A stretch of DNA of 64,000 nt from Limnohabitans sp. 2KL-1 (GCF_003063435.1 NZ_NESL01000001.1:682001-746000); one strand, 5' to 3'; counted from the first letter of the stretch, positions 37,110 through 46,060 are shown. Numbers and translations are program-made. The notes: generated from the sequence alone by a model not told the origin.

Positions 37110-37481
37110 TTACCACTGTCCGGTTTCCATGCGAATGGCCACTTCGCAGTCTTCAAAAATTTCAAGTTTGGCAATCTTGACGCGCACGCCCAGCACGCCG
37201 GGCAACTGCATCAGGCGGTTCGAGACTTTGCCGATCAAAGTCTCCAACAGGTTGATGTGCTCGGCCGTGCATTCATCGATGATGATTTTGCGCACTTTGC
37301 GGTAATCCAGTACCGAATGGATGTCGTCGTCGCTGGGCAGCAGGGGCTGCGTGCCCAGGTTCAGCTCTGCGTCCACCTGGATCGGCTGCGGGTCTGTTTT
37401 TTCGTGTTCCAGAATGCCCAGATTCGCGTCAAAGCGCAAACCGGTCAGCTCCAGGGTTTGGTGTCCTGCGGGTGTTTTCAT
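37110..37481 (-). CDS. folB: Dihydroneopterin aldolase family protein, copy 1
   Basis: This 123-residue protein of the FolB/FolX fold keeps the pocket residues: Glu in [11 protein letters not shown], Tyr in VLDYRKV and Lys in [13 protein letters not shown]. Aldolases release glycolaldehyde from dihydroneopterin in folate synthesis, while the FolX paralogues epimerise its triphosphate. Sequence alone does not decide which copy does what. It overlaps the second copy by 4 bp. Confidence 0.85.
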   Translation of the reverse strand: MKTPAGHQTLELTGLRFDANLGILEHEKTDPQPIQVDAELNLGTQPLLPSDDDIHSVLDYRKVRKIIIDECTAEHINLLETLIGKVSNRLMQLPGVLGVRVKIAKLEIFEDCEVAIRMETGQW

Positions 37482-37873
37482 GGCGCGGGTTTGATTTGGA
37501 AAATTTCAACCCCAACCGCTTCGCAGTCCGGGTACACGTCGGGTTTGCAGGTGGACAGGCGCACCGCCTGCACCTGCGGGTGCGCGATCAGCTCGCGCAT
37601 CAGGTCGTCGCACAAAGTCTCTTGCAGCACGATGTGGCCCTGGGCTACACGGCGGGCAATTACCTCGCGGATGAAGTCGTAGTCCACCACCTCGGTCAGG
37701 TCGTCCTGCGTGGGGGTGGACGCGCTGTAGGGCACGAACAGCTCCACATTGAAGACGATGCGCTGGGGGCCAAGCTTTTCAAAGTCGTGCGCGCCGATGC
37801 GCACGTCTACTGTGTGGTTGCGCAAAAACAGGCGGCGGCAATTCAGTGCCAGTTGACTGAGAATATCGCTCAT
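37478..37873 (-). CDS. Dihydroneopterin aldolase/epimerase family protein, copy 2
   Basis: This 131-residue second FolB/FolX-fold protein is encoded directly upstream of copy 1. It keeps RIGAHDFEKLGPQ, VVDYDFIREVI and STCKPDVYPDCE, so the binding pocket appears intact although overall similarity to copy 1 is modest. It is coupled by 4-bp overlaps to both the folM-like gene and copy 1. A FolX-like epimerase role in tetrahydromonapterin synthesis is a reasonable guess. Confidence 0.8.
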   Translation of the reverse strand: MSDILSQLALNCRRLFLRNHTVDVRIGAHDFEKLGPQRIVFNVELFVPYSASTPTQDDLTEVVDYDFIREVIARRVAQGHIVLQETLCDDLMRELIAHPQVQAVRLSTCKPDVYPDCEAVGVEIFQIKPAP

Positions 37874-38643
37874 GGTGCGTCCTTGGGGTCGGCCAGAAAC
37901 ATCACATCGCGCTCAAGCGGCACCAGATGCTGGCCGTTGTCTACACACACCGTGGTGCCTGTGATGCAGAGGTTTTGCGCCAGAAACAGGCAGGTGGCGG
38001 CCACCTGCGCCGGGTCGATCGGCTGGCGCAACAGGTTTACCCGGCTGGCACGGTCAAAGTTGTCTTGGGTTTGCGGGCCGCTCAAAAACATCAGGCCCGG
38101 AGCCACGCCGCACACGCGCAAGGGGGCCAGGGCTTGGGCCTGCAAGGCCACGGCGCGCTCCAGCGCCAGTTTTGACACGGTGTACGAAAAATAGTCCGGA
38201 TTCAGGTTGAACACCTTCTGGTCCAGGATGTGGACCACGCTTCGCTGGCCGGGCAGGGCTTCGGGCGCAGCTTGCCGTGCCATCAGCGAGGCCAGCAGCA
38301 TGGGTGCGATCAAATTCACTTCGAGTTGCAGACGCGCGCCGGGCAGGTCCATGTCAGTGCCCTCGTCCGGCTCGAAGAGCGAGGCGTTGTTCACCAGGCA
38401 ATCGAGCGGCCCGTTGGCCTGCGTGATGTGAGCCACCATGCGCTCGACCTCGGCACTTTGCGCCAGGTCGGCTTGCACCAGTTCAACGTTGGCGCCCAGC
38501 GACTGCAGCTCGGCCTGCAAGGCCTGCGCCGCAGCCGCTGAGCGTTGGTAATGGCACCACACGCGCCAGCCCGCCGCCGCAAATTGGCGAACGATCTCTG
38601 CGCCCAGGCGGTGAGCGCCTCCGGTGACCAGAACTTGTTTCAT
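37870..38643 (-). CDS. SDR-family pteridine reductase (FolM-like)
   Basis: This 257-residue short-chain reductase starts KQVLVTGGAHRLGAEIVRQF. The GGAHRLG turn (Arg in place of the usual third Gly-region residue) is typical of NADPH-dependent dihydropteridine/dihydromonapterin reductases. The catalytic Tyr-x3-Lys is in YFSYTVSKLAL and the NNAS motif in CLVNNASLF. The neighbourhood, two FolB-like genes coupled in one operon, supports a pterin substrate. Confidence 0.85.
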   Translation of the reverse strand: MKQVLVTGGAHRLGAEIVRQFAAAGWRVWCHYQRSAAAAQALQAELQSLGANVELVQADLAQSAEVERMVAHITQANGPLDCLVNNASLFEPDEGTDMDLPGARLQLEVNLIAPMLLASLMARQAAPEALPGQRSVVHILDQKVFNLNPDYFSYTVSKLALERAVALQAQALAPLRVCGVAPGLMFLSGPQTQDNFDRASRVNLLRQPIDPAQVAATCLFLAQNLCITGTTVCVDNGQHLVPLERDVMFLADPKDAP

Positions 38644-38786
38644 GTAGGGGGATGAGCAGGTAACGCGCCGTTGCGCGGGTCCGGGCAGGATTCGCAGCGA
38701 CACAAAGGCGCAATTATCGGGGATGCCCGGCGTGGGGCTTATGCGGTTGCGCAAGACCCTGGCACCCCTTGGGTGACAATCGCAGG

Positions 38787-39887
38787 GTGACAACCGAGCA
38801 TTTCATCCCCTCCGAGCTGACCCAGCGCATCCACCAGGCCATCGCCCAGGCCGGTGGCTGGCTGGGTTTTGACCGTTTCATGGCCATGGCGCTGTACGAG
38901 CCGGGGCTGGGTTACTACACCAACGCCTTGCAAAAGTTCGGGGCCATGCCGTCTTCGGGCAGCGATTTCGTGACCGCACCGGGCTTGTCCCCTTTGTTTG
39001 GCCACACCGTGGCGGTGCAGGTGCTTCAGGCGCTCAAGGCCACGGGCACCGACGAGGTGTGGGAGTTTGGCGCAGGCACGGGCGCTTTGGCCTTGCAGCT
39101 GCTGGACAGCCTGGGCGATGCCGTGCGCCGTTACACCATCATCGATTTGTCGGGCACTTTGCGGACCCGTCAGGCCGACACCTTGCTTAAGCATGCCGAC
39201 AAAGTCCGCTGGCTGGACGCCTGGCCCGACGCCATCGAGGGCGTGGTGGTGGGCAACGAGGTGCTGGACGCCATGCCGGTGCAGCTGTTGCAGCGCACCC
39301 TGGGCGTCTGGCACGAGCGCGGGGTGGTCAGTGCGGGTGAGGGTTTTGCTTGGCAAGACCACCCCACCGAACTGCGCCCGCCCGTGGACATTGAAGGCGA
39401 GCACGATTACCTGACCGAGAATCACCCGCAGGCCGAAGCGTTCATCGCCAGCCTGGCCGAGCGCTTGCAAGCGGGCCGGGGCGGGGCAGCGTTTTTTCTG
39501 GATTATGGCTTTCCCGAAGGCGAATACTTTCACCCCCAGCGCCACATGGGCACCGTCATGTGCCACCAGCTGCACCAGGCCGATGCCGACCCGCTGGTGG
39601 CGGTGGGCCAAAAAGACATCACTGCGCATGTGAACTTCACCGGCATGGCGCTGGCGGCGCAAAACGCCGGGCTGAATGTGCTGGGTTACACCAGCCAGGC
39701 CTGGTTTTTGTTGAACCTGGGACTGGCTGAGCGCATGGCTGAGGCCTCTTTGGCCGAACGCAGCCAGGCCCAACGCCTCATCAACGAGCATGAAATGGGC
39801 GAGCTGTTCAAGGTGATCGGTTTTTCCACTTCCACCGACTGGTCGGCCCAGGGCTTTGCCCGGGGCGACCGCTCGCACCGCCTGTAA
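38787..39887 (+). CDS. MidA-type SAM-dependent protein methyltransferase
   Basis: This ~366-residue protein matches the NDUFAF7/MidA class (COG1565): YYTNALQKFGAMPSSGSDFVTAPGLSPLFG at the front, a SAM site EFGAGTGALALQLL, and a DYGFPEGEYFHPQRHMGTVMCH segment. Mitochondrial homologues methylate an arginine of complex I. The bacterial target is not established. The GTG at 38787 gives the expected start; a TTG at 38769 is an alternative. It is divergent from the pterin operon and 18 bp ahead of the DUF2905 gene. Confidence 0.88.
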   Translation: MTTEHFIPSELTQRIHQAIAQAGGWLGFDRFMAMALYEPGLGYYTNALQKFGAMPSSGSDFVTAPGLSPLFGHTVAVQVLQALKATGTDEVWEFGAGTGALALQLLDSLGDAVRRYTIIDLSGTLRTRQADTLLKHADKVRWLDAWPDAIEGVVVGNEVLDAMPVQLLQRTLGVWHERGVVSAGEGFAWQDHPTELRPPVDIEGEHDYLTENHPQAEAFIASLAERLQAGRGGAAFFLDYGFPEGEYFHPQRHMGTVMCHQLHQADADPLVAVGQKDITAHVNFTGMALAAQNAGLNVLGYTSQAWFLLNLGLAERMAEASLAERSQAQRLINEHEMGELFKVIGFSTSTDWSAQGFARGDRSHRL

Positions 39888-39905
39888 ACGGCATCAAGGC
39901 AGGCT

Positions 39906-40100
39906 ATGTTGCGTTGGCTCATCGTGGTGTTTCTGGCCCTGATCATTTTCAGTGGTCTGCAGCCCTGGCTGCAAAAGCTGGGGTTCGGGCGCTTGCCGGG
40001 TGACTTTCGCTTCCGCTTGTTTGGGCGCGAGTTTTTCATCCCCATCACCAGCACCTTGCTGTTGAGCATGGTGGCGGCAGCGGTGGCCCGGTGGTTGTGA
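39906..40100 (+). CDS. DUF2905 small membrane protein
   Basis: This 64-residue protein has two predicted transmembrane helices around the conserved GFGRLPGDFRFRLFGREFFIPITS core, which defines DUF2905. Role unknown. It probably shares a transcript with the methyltransferase gene. Confidence 0.88.
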   Translation: MLRWLIVVFLALIIFSGLQPWLQKLGFGRLPGDFRFRLFGREFFIPITSTLLLSMVAAAVARWL

Positions 40101-40481
40101 GTTGGAAAGCTTGCAAAAGCACCAAAACCGTGAACGTGTTACAGTGCGTCACGCCATTGGCGACTTATGCCCATCTCGCTCTTTCTGAGCCGATAGCGCA
40201 TCCCGGCAGAGGGATGCCAGTCTTGTCCTCCACTGTGCTCATCGCCCGCCATGCTTTTTAAGAGCTGGGCCCAGACGATTTTTTGCTTCCTTTTTGACGC
40301 ACCTCTGCACGGTGCTGTTGTTGGGCAGGCCTTGCGGTCTGCGTATGGGGGCGCTTTTTTGGCAGCAGGACATGCCAAGACCCGTGCCGCTGCACAGCCC
40401 CCAAGAGGGCCGAAAAAAGCGGTTCGACCCCCTTCGTTAAAATACATGACTCTTTCATATTGTTCACACCAACCCATCTCC
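40101..40481. other. 380-bp region without a recognised gene
   Basis: Between DUF2905 and the small unknown gene no convincing protein is seen. It holds a perfect 7-bp hairpin GCATCCC-GGCAGA-GGGATGC (40198-40217) and a TTGCAA...TACAGT pair near 40112-40146 that could be a promoter. TAAAAT near 40437 and TATTGT near 40458 could be -10 boxes for the gene downstream. A short RNA or long leader is possible but not shown. Confidence 0.4.
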
Positions 40482-40697
40482 ATGGGAAAATTCCGAATTC
40501 AGCCGTGCTCCAGGGCTTTGCCCAATGGCGCATTTGGCGCTCAAGTGTCCGTGGCCAGTGGCCGCGGCAGCGCCAGCACTGATCGCGTGATGCGCTTTGT
40601 GCCCGAATTTGCAACACCTGCCGCCGCCAGCCAATATGCCCTCGATGAAGGCATGCTGTGGGTCGAGCGCCAGACCTCCAAACCGATCCTGCTTTGA
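40482..40697 (+). CDS. Small uncharacterised protein upstream of infA
   Basis: This 71-residue product starts MGKFRIQPCSRALPNGAFGAQVSVASGRGSAS in short, with a FVPEFATPAAASQYALDEGMLWV segment after it. It looks like a small alpha/beta protein and has betaproteobacterial codon use. No known motif is recognised. The ATG at 40482 lacks a strong Shine-Dalgarno; an ATG at 40446 is in frame. It is 14 bp ahead of infA and may be co-transcribed with it. Confidence 0.65.
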   Translation: MGKFRIQPCSRALPNGAFGAQVSVASGRGSASTDRVMRFVPEFATPAAASQYALDEGMLWVERQTSKPILL

Positions 40698-40711
40698 GAA
40701 AGACGTTTTAA

Positions 40712-40972
40712 ATGGCTAAAGAAGAACTGATTGAACTGATGGGCGTGGTCAACGAAGTGTTGCCCGACACGCGTTTTCGCGTGACGCTGGACAACGGCCA
40801 CCAATTGATCGCCTACTCTGCGGGCAAGATGCGCAAAAACCACATCCGCATTTTGGCGGGTGACCGCGTGACGCTGGAGTTGTCGCCTTATGACCTGAGC
40901 AAAGGTCGCATCAGTTTCCGTCACCTGGCTGGCCGTGCCCCGATGGCACCGCGCCGTCCACCCGCTCGTTGA
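40712..40972 (+). CDS. infA: Translation initiation factor IF-1
   Basis: This 86-residue S1-type OB-fold protein shows the IF-1 pattern [24 protein letters not shown] and [25 protein letters not shown]. The tail is longer and more basic (APRRPPAR) than in the IF-1 encoded in the ribosomal-protein operon, which fits the second, stand-alone infA copy often found in Burkholderiales. It binds the A site of the 30S subunit. Confidence 0.95.
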   Translation: MAKEELIELMGVVNEVLPDTRFRVTLDNGHQLIAYSAGKMRKNHIRILAGDRVTLELSPYDLSKGRISFRHLAGRAPMAPRRPPAR

Positions 40973-41066
40973 TTCTGTCCGGTCCTTTGCGTTGACCTGA
41001 GTCAACACGCAAGGCTCTTGAATCGCCGAGCATGATCCCCAAGTGGTTTTCAACACAGGGGAACTC

Positions 41067-41513
41067 ATGAGCGCTTCAGCCGACGCCTTGCACATTGTTT
41101 GTCCACATTGCCACACCACCAACCGGGTGCGTGTGGCCGATATGCACAACGCTCCCGATTGCGGGCAATGCCACAAAACACTTTTTGTTGGTCATCCGCT
41201 GGCGCTCGATCAGGCCAGCTTTGACAAGCACATTGGCCGCAGCCAAGTGCCTGTGCTCGTGGATTTCTGGGCACCCTGGTGCGGCCCGTGCCGCATGATG
41301 GCCCCGGCTTATGAGCAGGCCGCCGGCCTTTTGGAGCCCCAAGTGCGGGTGGCCAAACTCAACACCGAAGACGCGCAGGCCATCGCCGCCCGTTTCAACA
41401 TCCGCAGCATCCCCACACTCGCCCTGTTTGTGGGCGGCAAGGAAGTTGCCCGTCAGGCTGGCGCTTTCCGCACGGCGCAGGACATCGCCGACTGGACGCG
41501 TTCGCACCTTTGA
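41067..41513 (+). CDS. trxC: Thioredoxin 2
   Basis: This 148-residue reductant has an N-terminal zinc-binding module with two CxxC pairs (CPHCHTTNR and CGQCHK) and a thioredoxin domain with the active site WAPWCGPCRMM. This two-part layout defines TrxC. AGGGGA lies 6 bp ahead of the ATG at 41067. It converges on a small membrane-protein gene. Confidence 0.95.
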   Translation: MSASADALHIVCPHCHTTNRVRVADMHNAPDCGQCHKTLFVGHPLALDQASFDKHIGRSQVPVLVDFWAPWCGPCRMMAPAYEQAAGLLEPQVRVAKLNTEDAQAIAARFNIRSIPTLALFVGGKEVARQAGAFRTAQDIADWTRSHL

Positions 41514-41558
41514 GGTGTGTTCGGGACCGACGGTGAGGTCTCAGATCTGAGGGCGTTA

Positions 41559-41843
41559 CTACGACCTTGAGATTTTTCGGATCAGCCATCCCAGCAATAG
41601 CCATTGAATGGTGCCCAGAGTGAAAAATGGCATCCAAATCAACAACATGTGGATAGCGTGAGATGGGTTGTTGATCGGACCCAAAGTATTCAGGCCTATG
41701 CCTGTCAAGATGGACGAGGGCATATTCAGCAAATACATCATCACGGACAACTCACCGCCACTGGACGGCGTTTGTTGAGCCAGTATGGCTTGAGCCAGCA
41801 CCAAGACGTTGACGCTGAGCCAGATACGCACAAGCCATTTCAT
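41559..41843 (-). CDS. Small membrane protein coupled to cca
   Basis: This 94-residue protein has about three hydrophobic segments (residues ~5-22, 35-50 and 65-88) and no recognised motif. Its ATG overlaps the cca stop (ATGA on the minus strand), so it may be translated by coupling. Its base composition is visibly less GC-rich than the neighbours, as is the last part of cca. Function unknown. Confidence 0.6.
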   Translation of the reverse strand: MKWLVRIWLSVNVLVLAQAILAQQTPSSGGELSVMMYLLNMPSSILTGIGLNTLGPINNPSHAIHMLLIWMPFFTLGTIQWLLLGWLIRKISRS

Positions 41844-43102
41844 CAGGGGTTCGAATCTATGTCTGCCAAGGCGCGGGCTCTAGCTTTAAATATTCGTTGG
41901 CCTATGTCTGGCCCTTTCAAACCTTCTTGCTGAGCCAGCGCGGCAATTTCGGCTGTTTTGACGCCCAAAACAAGGCGTTGGGCTTCCAACAAACGTTCGG
42001 CCTGTGGGTAAGCAGCCCCTTCAAACCCCAGCCGTCCCCGCGCATCGCATTCACAGGCTTGCAGCACCCGAGCAAAGCGCTCGGGTTGCCGAATGGCGTC
42101 ACAACGGTCGAGCAAACGCATCAAGGCCTCAGGTCCCAGTTCGGCGCTGCGGTGGATGTTGCCGTGCTCACGCGCCACGACTTCGGCCAGTTCCTTGCCA
42201 TCGGTGGGTACGCGCAGGCGTTCGCACACCTTTTGCAAAAGTTTGACGCTGCGGCCTTCGTGGCCGATGTGCCGGGGCAACACGTCGGCGGGGGTCGTGC
42301 CTTTGCCTAGGTCGTGCATCAGGCAGGCCACACGCACCGAAAGCGGCGTGTTCAGGCGGGCGGCCATGTCCATCACCAGCATCATGTGCACGCCCGTGTC
42401 CACCTCGGGGTGGTATTCGGCCCGCTGGGGCACGCCCCAGAGGCGGTCCAGCTCGGGCAGCAGCACTTTGAGCGCGCCGCATGCGCGCTGCACCTCGAAC
42501 ATGCGCGAGGGTTTGGAGCTCATCAGTCCGCGGGCCAGTTCTTGCCAGACGCGCTCGGGCACCAAGTGGTCCACCTCGCCGTCCTCCACCATCTGGCGCA
42601 TCAAGGCCATCGTTTCATCGGCCACAGAAAAGTCGGCAAAGCGCGCCGCAAAACGGGCCAGCCGCAGGATGCGCACGGGGTCTTCGGCAAAGGCCTCGGT
42701 CACGTGGCGCAGCACCTTGGTTTGCAGGTCGCGTTGGCCGTCATAGGGGTCGACGATGTGGCCCGCCCAGGCGCTGGGTGGCTGGTGCGCCAGCGCTTCG
42801 GGCACGGCCATGGCGTTCACCGTGAGGTCACGCCGGGCCAGGTCTTCTTCGAGCGTGACATCGGGCGCGGCTTGCACCGCAAAGCCTTTGTAGCCTCGCG
42901 CCGTCTTGCGCTCGGTGCGGGCCAGGGCGTATTCCTCGCGAGTCTGCGGGTGCAGAAAGACCGGAAAGTCCTTGCCCACGGGCACATAGCCTTGCGCGGT
43001 CATGGCTTCGGGCGTGCTGCCCACCACCACCCAGTCGCGGTCATTGACGGGCAGCCCCATCAAGGCATCGCGCACCGCACCGCCGACGACAAATACGTTC
43101 AT
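41843..43102 (-). CDS. cca: Multifunctional CCA tRNA nucleotidyltransferase
   Basis: This 419-residue enzyme adds or repairs the 3' CCA of tRNAs. The nucleotidyltransferase head has VVGGAVRDALMGLPVNDRDWVVVG (G-G-x-x-R-D and D-x-D-like), the NTP template region follows, and a C-terminal HD domain carries LMHDLGKG, giving phosphodiesterase/phosphatase activities. Length and parts are typical of the E. coli-type multifunctional enzyme. Confidence 0.96.
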   Translation of the reverse strand: MNVFVVGGAVRDALMGLPVNDRDWVVVGSTPEAMTAQGYVPVGKDFPVFLHPQTREEYALARTERKTARGYKGFAVQAAPDVTLEEDLARRDLTVNAMAVPEALAHQPPSAWAGHIVDPYDGQRDLQTKVLRHVTEAFAEDPVRILRLARFAARFADFSVADETMALMRQMVEDGEVDHLVPERVWQELARGLMSSKPSRMFEVQRACGALKVLLPELDRLWGVPQRAEYHPEVDTGVHMMLVMDMAARLNTPLSVRVACLMHDLGKGTTPADVLPRHIGHEGRSVKLLQKVCERLRVPTDGKELAEVVAREHGNIHRSAELGPEALMRLLDRCDAIRQPERFARVLQACECDARGRLGFEGAAYPQAERLLEAQRLVLGVKTAEIAALAQQEGLKGPDIGQRIFKARARALADIDSNP

Positions 43103-43115
43103 TTCAGCGCTTTAT

Positions 43116-43799
43116 TCAGCGAGCCACCCGGAAAGGCTCTTCAAAGTCGATGAAGTCTTTTTCGGCCAAAGCGTCGTCGATCCAGGCCTTCACGCCGGGC
43201 AGGGCGCAGACACGGTCCATGTAGGCCGCCACATCGGCTGGCACAGGCAGGGCATAGGTTTTCAGGCGCATGACGACCGGAGCAAAGTAGGCGTCGGCCA
43301 CGGTGAAGTGGCCAAACAGCATGGGGCCGCCGTGTTCTTTGAGCAGGCCGCTCCAAAGGCTGCAGATGCGTTCCAAATCGGCGCGCACGGCAGGTTTGTC
43401 GCGCAGGGCCAGTGCGCCGACGTCGGGCAGGTGCGCCTCGATGTTCATCGGGCAGGCACTGCGCAGGCCCGTGAAGCCGCTGTGCATTTCTGCGCAGATG
43501 CTGCGGGCACGCGCACGGGCGGAGCGGTCTTGTGGCCAGAGCTGTTTGTCGGGGAACTGCTCGGCCACGTATTCGGCGATGGCCAGGGTGTCCCACACCG
43601 CCAGACCGCCGTGCACCAGCACAGGCACTTTGCCGACCGGGTTGACGTCTTTGAGCATGGCCTTGAACTGCGAGTCGGGCGCAAAGCTGTCAAAGCGGAC
43701 GTAGACCTCTTCAAAGTCGATGCCCGCCTGGCGCAGCAGCACCCAGGGGCGCATGGACCAGGACGAGTAATTTTTGTTGGCGATGTAGAGCTGGATCAT
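43116..43799 (-). CDS. Glutathione S-transferase family protein
   Basis: This 227-residue protein has an N-terminal thioredoxin-like domain (IANKNYSSWSMRPWVLLRQAG, NPVGKVPVLVHGG, then VWDTLAIAEYV with the gamma-glutamyl-binding Asp-Thr/Ser site) and a helical C-terminal domain. The YSSWS start resembles the class of GSTs and glutathione-dependent isomerases in proteobacteria. Substrate unknown. A GGGAG Shine-Dalgarno precedes the ATG at 43799. Confidence 0.9.
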   Translation of the reverse strand: MIQLYIANKNYSSWSMRPWVLLRQAGIDFEEVYVRFDSFAPDSQFKAMLKDVNPVGKVPVLVHGGLAVWDTLAIAEYVAEQFPDKQLWPQDRSARARARSICAEMHSGFTGLRSACPMNIEAHLPDVGALALRDKPAVRADLERICSLWSGLLKEHGGPMLFGHFTVADAYFAPVVMRLKTYALPVPADVAAYMDRVCALPGVKAWIDDALAEKDFIDFEEPFRVAR

Positions 43800-43997
43800 T
43801 TTTTCTCCCATGGATCAGCCCTCCATGGTAACGACCCTCGCTTGATTGGGCTGGCTACTGAACCGCTGCAACCTGTCAAAAGCGTTGTCTTCGTTGCGAG
43901 GATCTGCCGCATGTCGCGCTTTTGATGGCCCGACATGGCGGGTGTCAACGGCGCGTTGGATCGGCTGCGTCGCCAAGAGACGGTTGGGCAGGGTAGA

Positions 43998-44957
43998 TCA
44001 GCGGCCTGCTTGGGTGCGCCAGCCGTTGAGGCGACTGCGGGGTCCGCGGTGCCCCAGGTAGGTGGGGGCCAGGCCCGAAGCTGAAGCGGGTGCAATGCCC
44101 AGCGCCTGCAAACCAGGCCACTGGCCAGTGGCGATGTTGTCCACCTTCATGGAGGCCAGGTTGTCCCGGCTCATCAGCGGCTCGCCCGGGGCCATTTCCA
44201 TCGCCAGGGCCTGCAGCCAGCCCATCCACATCGGCAAGCCGATCACCGGGCGGCCATGGCCGTGGTTCACGCCGGCCCACTGGCCTGCGAGCTTGACCAG
44301 CTCGCCCAGCGTCAGCACGTCAGGGCCGCACAGCTCGTAGGTCTGGCCAATGGTGTCCGGCTGTTGCAGGCAAGCCACCACGGCACGTGCCACATCGCCC
44401 ACCCACACGGGCTGAAAGCGCGTGCCGCTGCCCGCCAGGGGGACAAAGGGCGCCACGGCTTGCAGATCGGCAAACAGGTTCAGGAATTTGTCTTCGGCAC
44501 CAAAGATGACGCTGGGGCGCAAGACCGTGAGCGCCAGGCTTGCGCTGCTCAGCACCGCTTCGCCCCGTGCTTTGCTGCGCTGGTACATCGAGGGGCCTTG
44601 CGCATCGGTACCCAGCGCGCTCACATGCACCAACCGTTGCAGGCCGGCTGTTTTCATGGCCCGGGCGATCTTGGCGGGCAAGTCGACGTGCACCTGCTCA
44701 AAGCGCGCTGCGTCGCCGTGCAGCACGGCCACCAGATTGACCACCGCATCGTGACCGGTCATCAGTCGAACCAGGTCGGCTTCGTTGTGCACCGAGGCTT
44801 CGATGACGGCAAGGCCCGGCAGGCTTTGCACGCCGGCCGCATTGACAGCGCGGCGGGTGGGCACGGTGATGTGCCAGCCCAGGCGGGCCAGTTGTTCGCA
44901 GACTTGGCGGCCGACAAAGCCGCTGCCGCCCAGCACCAGAACGCGTGGGGTGCTCAT
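43998..44957 (-). CDS. NDUFA9-type NAD(P)-binding protein
   Basis: This 319-residue atypical SDR has the Rossmann motif VLGGSGFVGRQVCEQL at residues 8-23 and VHVSALGTDAQGPSMYQRSKARGE in place of the classical YxxxK. It matches the complex I NDUFA9-subunit-like family. The bacterial role is unclear, perhaps quinone or respiratory-chain assembly. Its start overlaps the stop of the downstream-strand neighbour (44954) by 4 bp. Confidence 0.88.
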   Translation of the reverse strand: MSTPRVLVLGGSGFVGRQVCEQLARLGWHITVPTRRAVNAAGVQSLPGLAVIEASVHNEADLVRLMTGHDAVVNLVAVLHGDAARFEQVHVDLPAKIARAMKTAGLQRLVHVSALGTDAQGPSMYQRSKARGEAVLSSASLALTVLRPSVIFGAEDKFLNLFADLQAVAPFVPLAGSGTRFQPVWVGDVARAVVACLQQPDTIGQTYELCGPDVLTLGELVKLAGQWAGVNHGHGRPVIGLPMWMGWLQALAMEMAPGEPLMSRDNLASMKVDNIATGQWPGLQALGIAPASASGLAPTYLGHRGPRSRLNGWRTQAGR

Positions 44958-46042
44958 GGCGTGTTCAAACCCGTGACGGCCTGGTGCATCGCATCCATGG
45001 CCTGATCCACGATCTGGGTGCGCCAGGCGTCGGTGTCGACATAAAACGCATCCATCAGGTCTTGTTTGATCTGCTGGCGCAGCGCATCGGGTGCTTCAGG
45101 GTGCCCTTGCAACCAGTGGTCGCCGCGCAAGGCGTACATGACCTTGTCCGGTGGCTGCGTGCCATATTCCATGGCGATCCCGGTGTATTCGGCTTGTGGG
45201 CATTCCTGATAGGCCGACAACCACATCAGGCCTGTGAGCATGGGGGAGCTGGACGAGCCGTCGTAAATCGAAGTGATGCCCTGGCCCCACCAGGCTTTGG
45301 CGCGCTGATAAGCCGCTGCATCGTCGGCGCAGGCGAATATGCGCTCGCCCACCCCGCTGGGGCCCAGACCCGTGTGCAGGTCGATCCAAGCCAGTTTTTG
45401 GCAGTTTTGGCCGTACTTTTGCAGGACCCGGCGCAGCGTCAGATTGCTCCAGGTGGGTGCTTGACCACCAAAGAACAGGCCCTCGGGGAATTCGTGTTGA
45501 CCCTTGGAGATCGCGGACTGGTAAGCCATCATGCCGCGCTCTGCAATGTATTGGCCTGTGGCGGCAGCATTGGTGGCATCGGGTGGCCAGACCTCGGGCA
45601 AAAGCAGTGGCTGGATTTCGCGGTAAGCCGAGTTGTCTGGCAAGGGGGTGGAAAAGTCCTGAAAGTTGCGGTTGATGTCCACGTTTTCATGGGTCACGCG
45701 CCGCACATGCGAAAAGCCGTGCGGATTGAGCGCGTGGATGTAGAGCACGGCCACGCCTTGGGCTTTGGCGGCGTCACGCCAGGTGGTGTTGTGCAAAGCG
45801 TGGATCTGAACACCCGAGCCGCAGTAGCCTTCGACCCCGTGGCAAGCGCTGCTGATGACCAGCAAGCGCTTCGCATCGACAGCGCCGTCCAGCACCACAT
45901 CCATGGCCATTTCTTCGCCATCACGGCCCTTGAGGGGGTGGATGTTCGAATCCACCGAAAGCCCTGCAGCTTGTGCGGCGTTCAGGAATTTTTGGCGAGC
46001 TTCAACGTAGCTTTTTGAAAAACCGCTCTGGATATCGGACAT
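44954..46042 (-). CDS. DUF2817/M14-like metallo-carboxypeptidase family protein
   Basis: This 362-residue protein has SSACHGVEGYCGSG (the first His-x-x-Glu zinc motif) in the N-terminal half, NVDINRNFQDF, and WIDLHTGLG holding the third zinc ligand. This is the pattern of M14-related DUF2817 hydrolases. Substrate is unknown, presumably a peptide or acyl-amino acid. AGGA lies 6 bp before the ATG at 46040-46042, which favours it over the ATG at 46048. The neighbour upstream is an M20 hydrolase. Confidence 0.85.
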   Translation of the reverse strand: MSDIQSGFSKSYVEARQKFLNAAQAAGLSVDSNIHPLKGRDGEEMAMDVVLDGAVDAKRLLVISSACHGVEGYCGSGVQIHALHNTTWRDAAKAQGVAVLYIHALNPHGFSHVRRVTHENVDINRNFQDFSTPLPDNSAYREIQPLLLPEVWPPDATNAAATGQYIAERGMMAYQSAISKGQHEFPEGLFFGGQAPTWSNLTLRRVLQKYGQNCQKLAWIDLHTGLGPSGVGERIFACADDAAAYQRAKAWWGQGITSIYDGSSSSPMLTGLMWLSAYQECPQAEYTGIAMEYGTQPPDKVMYALRGDHWLQGHPEAPDALRQQIKQDLMDAFYVDTDAWRTQIVDQAMDAMHQAVTGLNTP

Positions 46043-46060
46043 GTGCATTCCTGAAAAGGA

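Noticed and set aside
41540-41551. 12-bp palindrome CTCAGATCTGAG between trxC and the small membrane-protein gene
   Set aside because: It is short, lies between convergent stop codons and has no T-run or partner site. It could be chance.
41846-41870. A GGTTCGAATC string that resembles a tRNA T-loop
   Set aside because: It is inside the last codons of cca and no acceptor, D or anticodon arms can be formed around it. It is not a tRNA or attachment site on present evidence.
43812-43997. Possible short gene between the GST and the NDUFA9-type gene
   Set aside because: Open frames here are short, lack ribosome sites and show no protein-like pattern. Nothing definite is seen.
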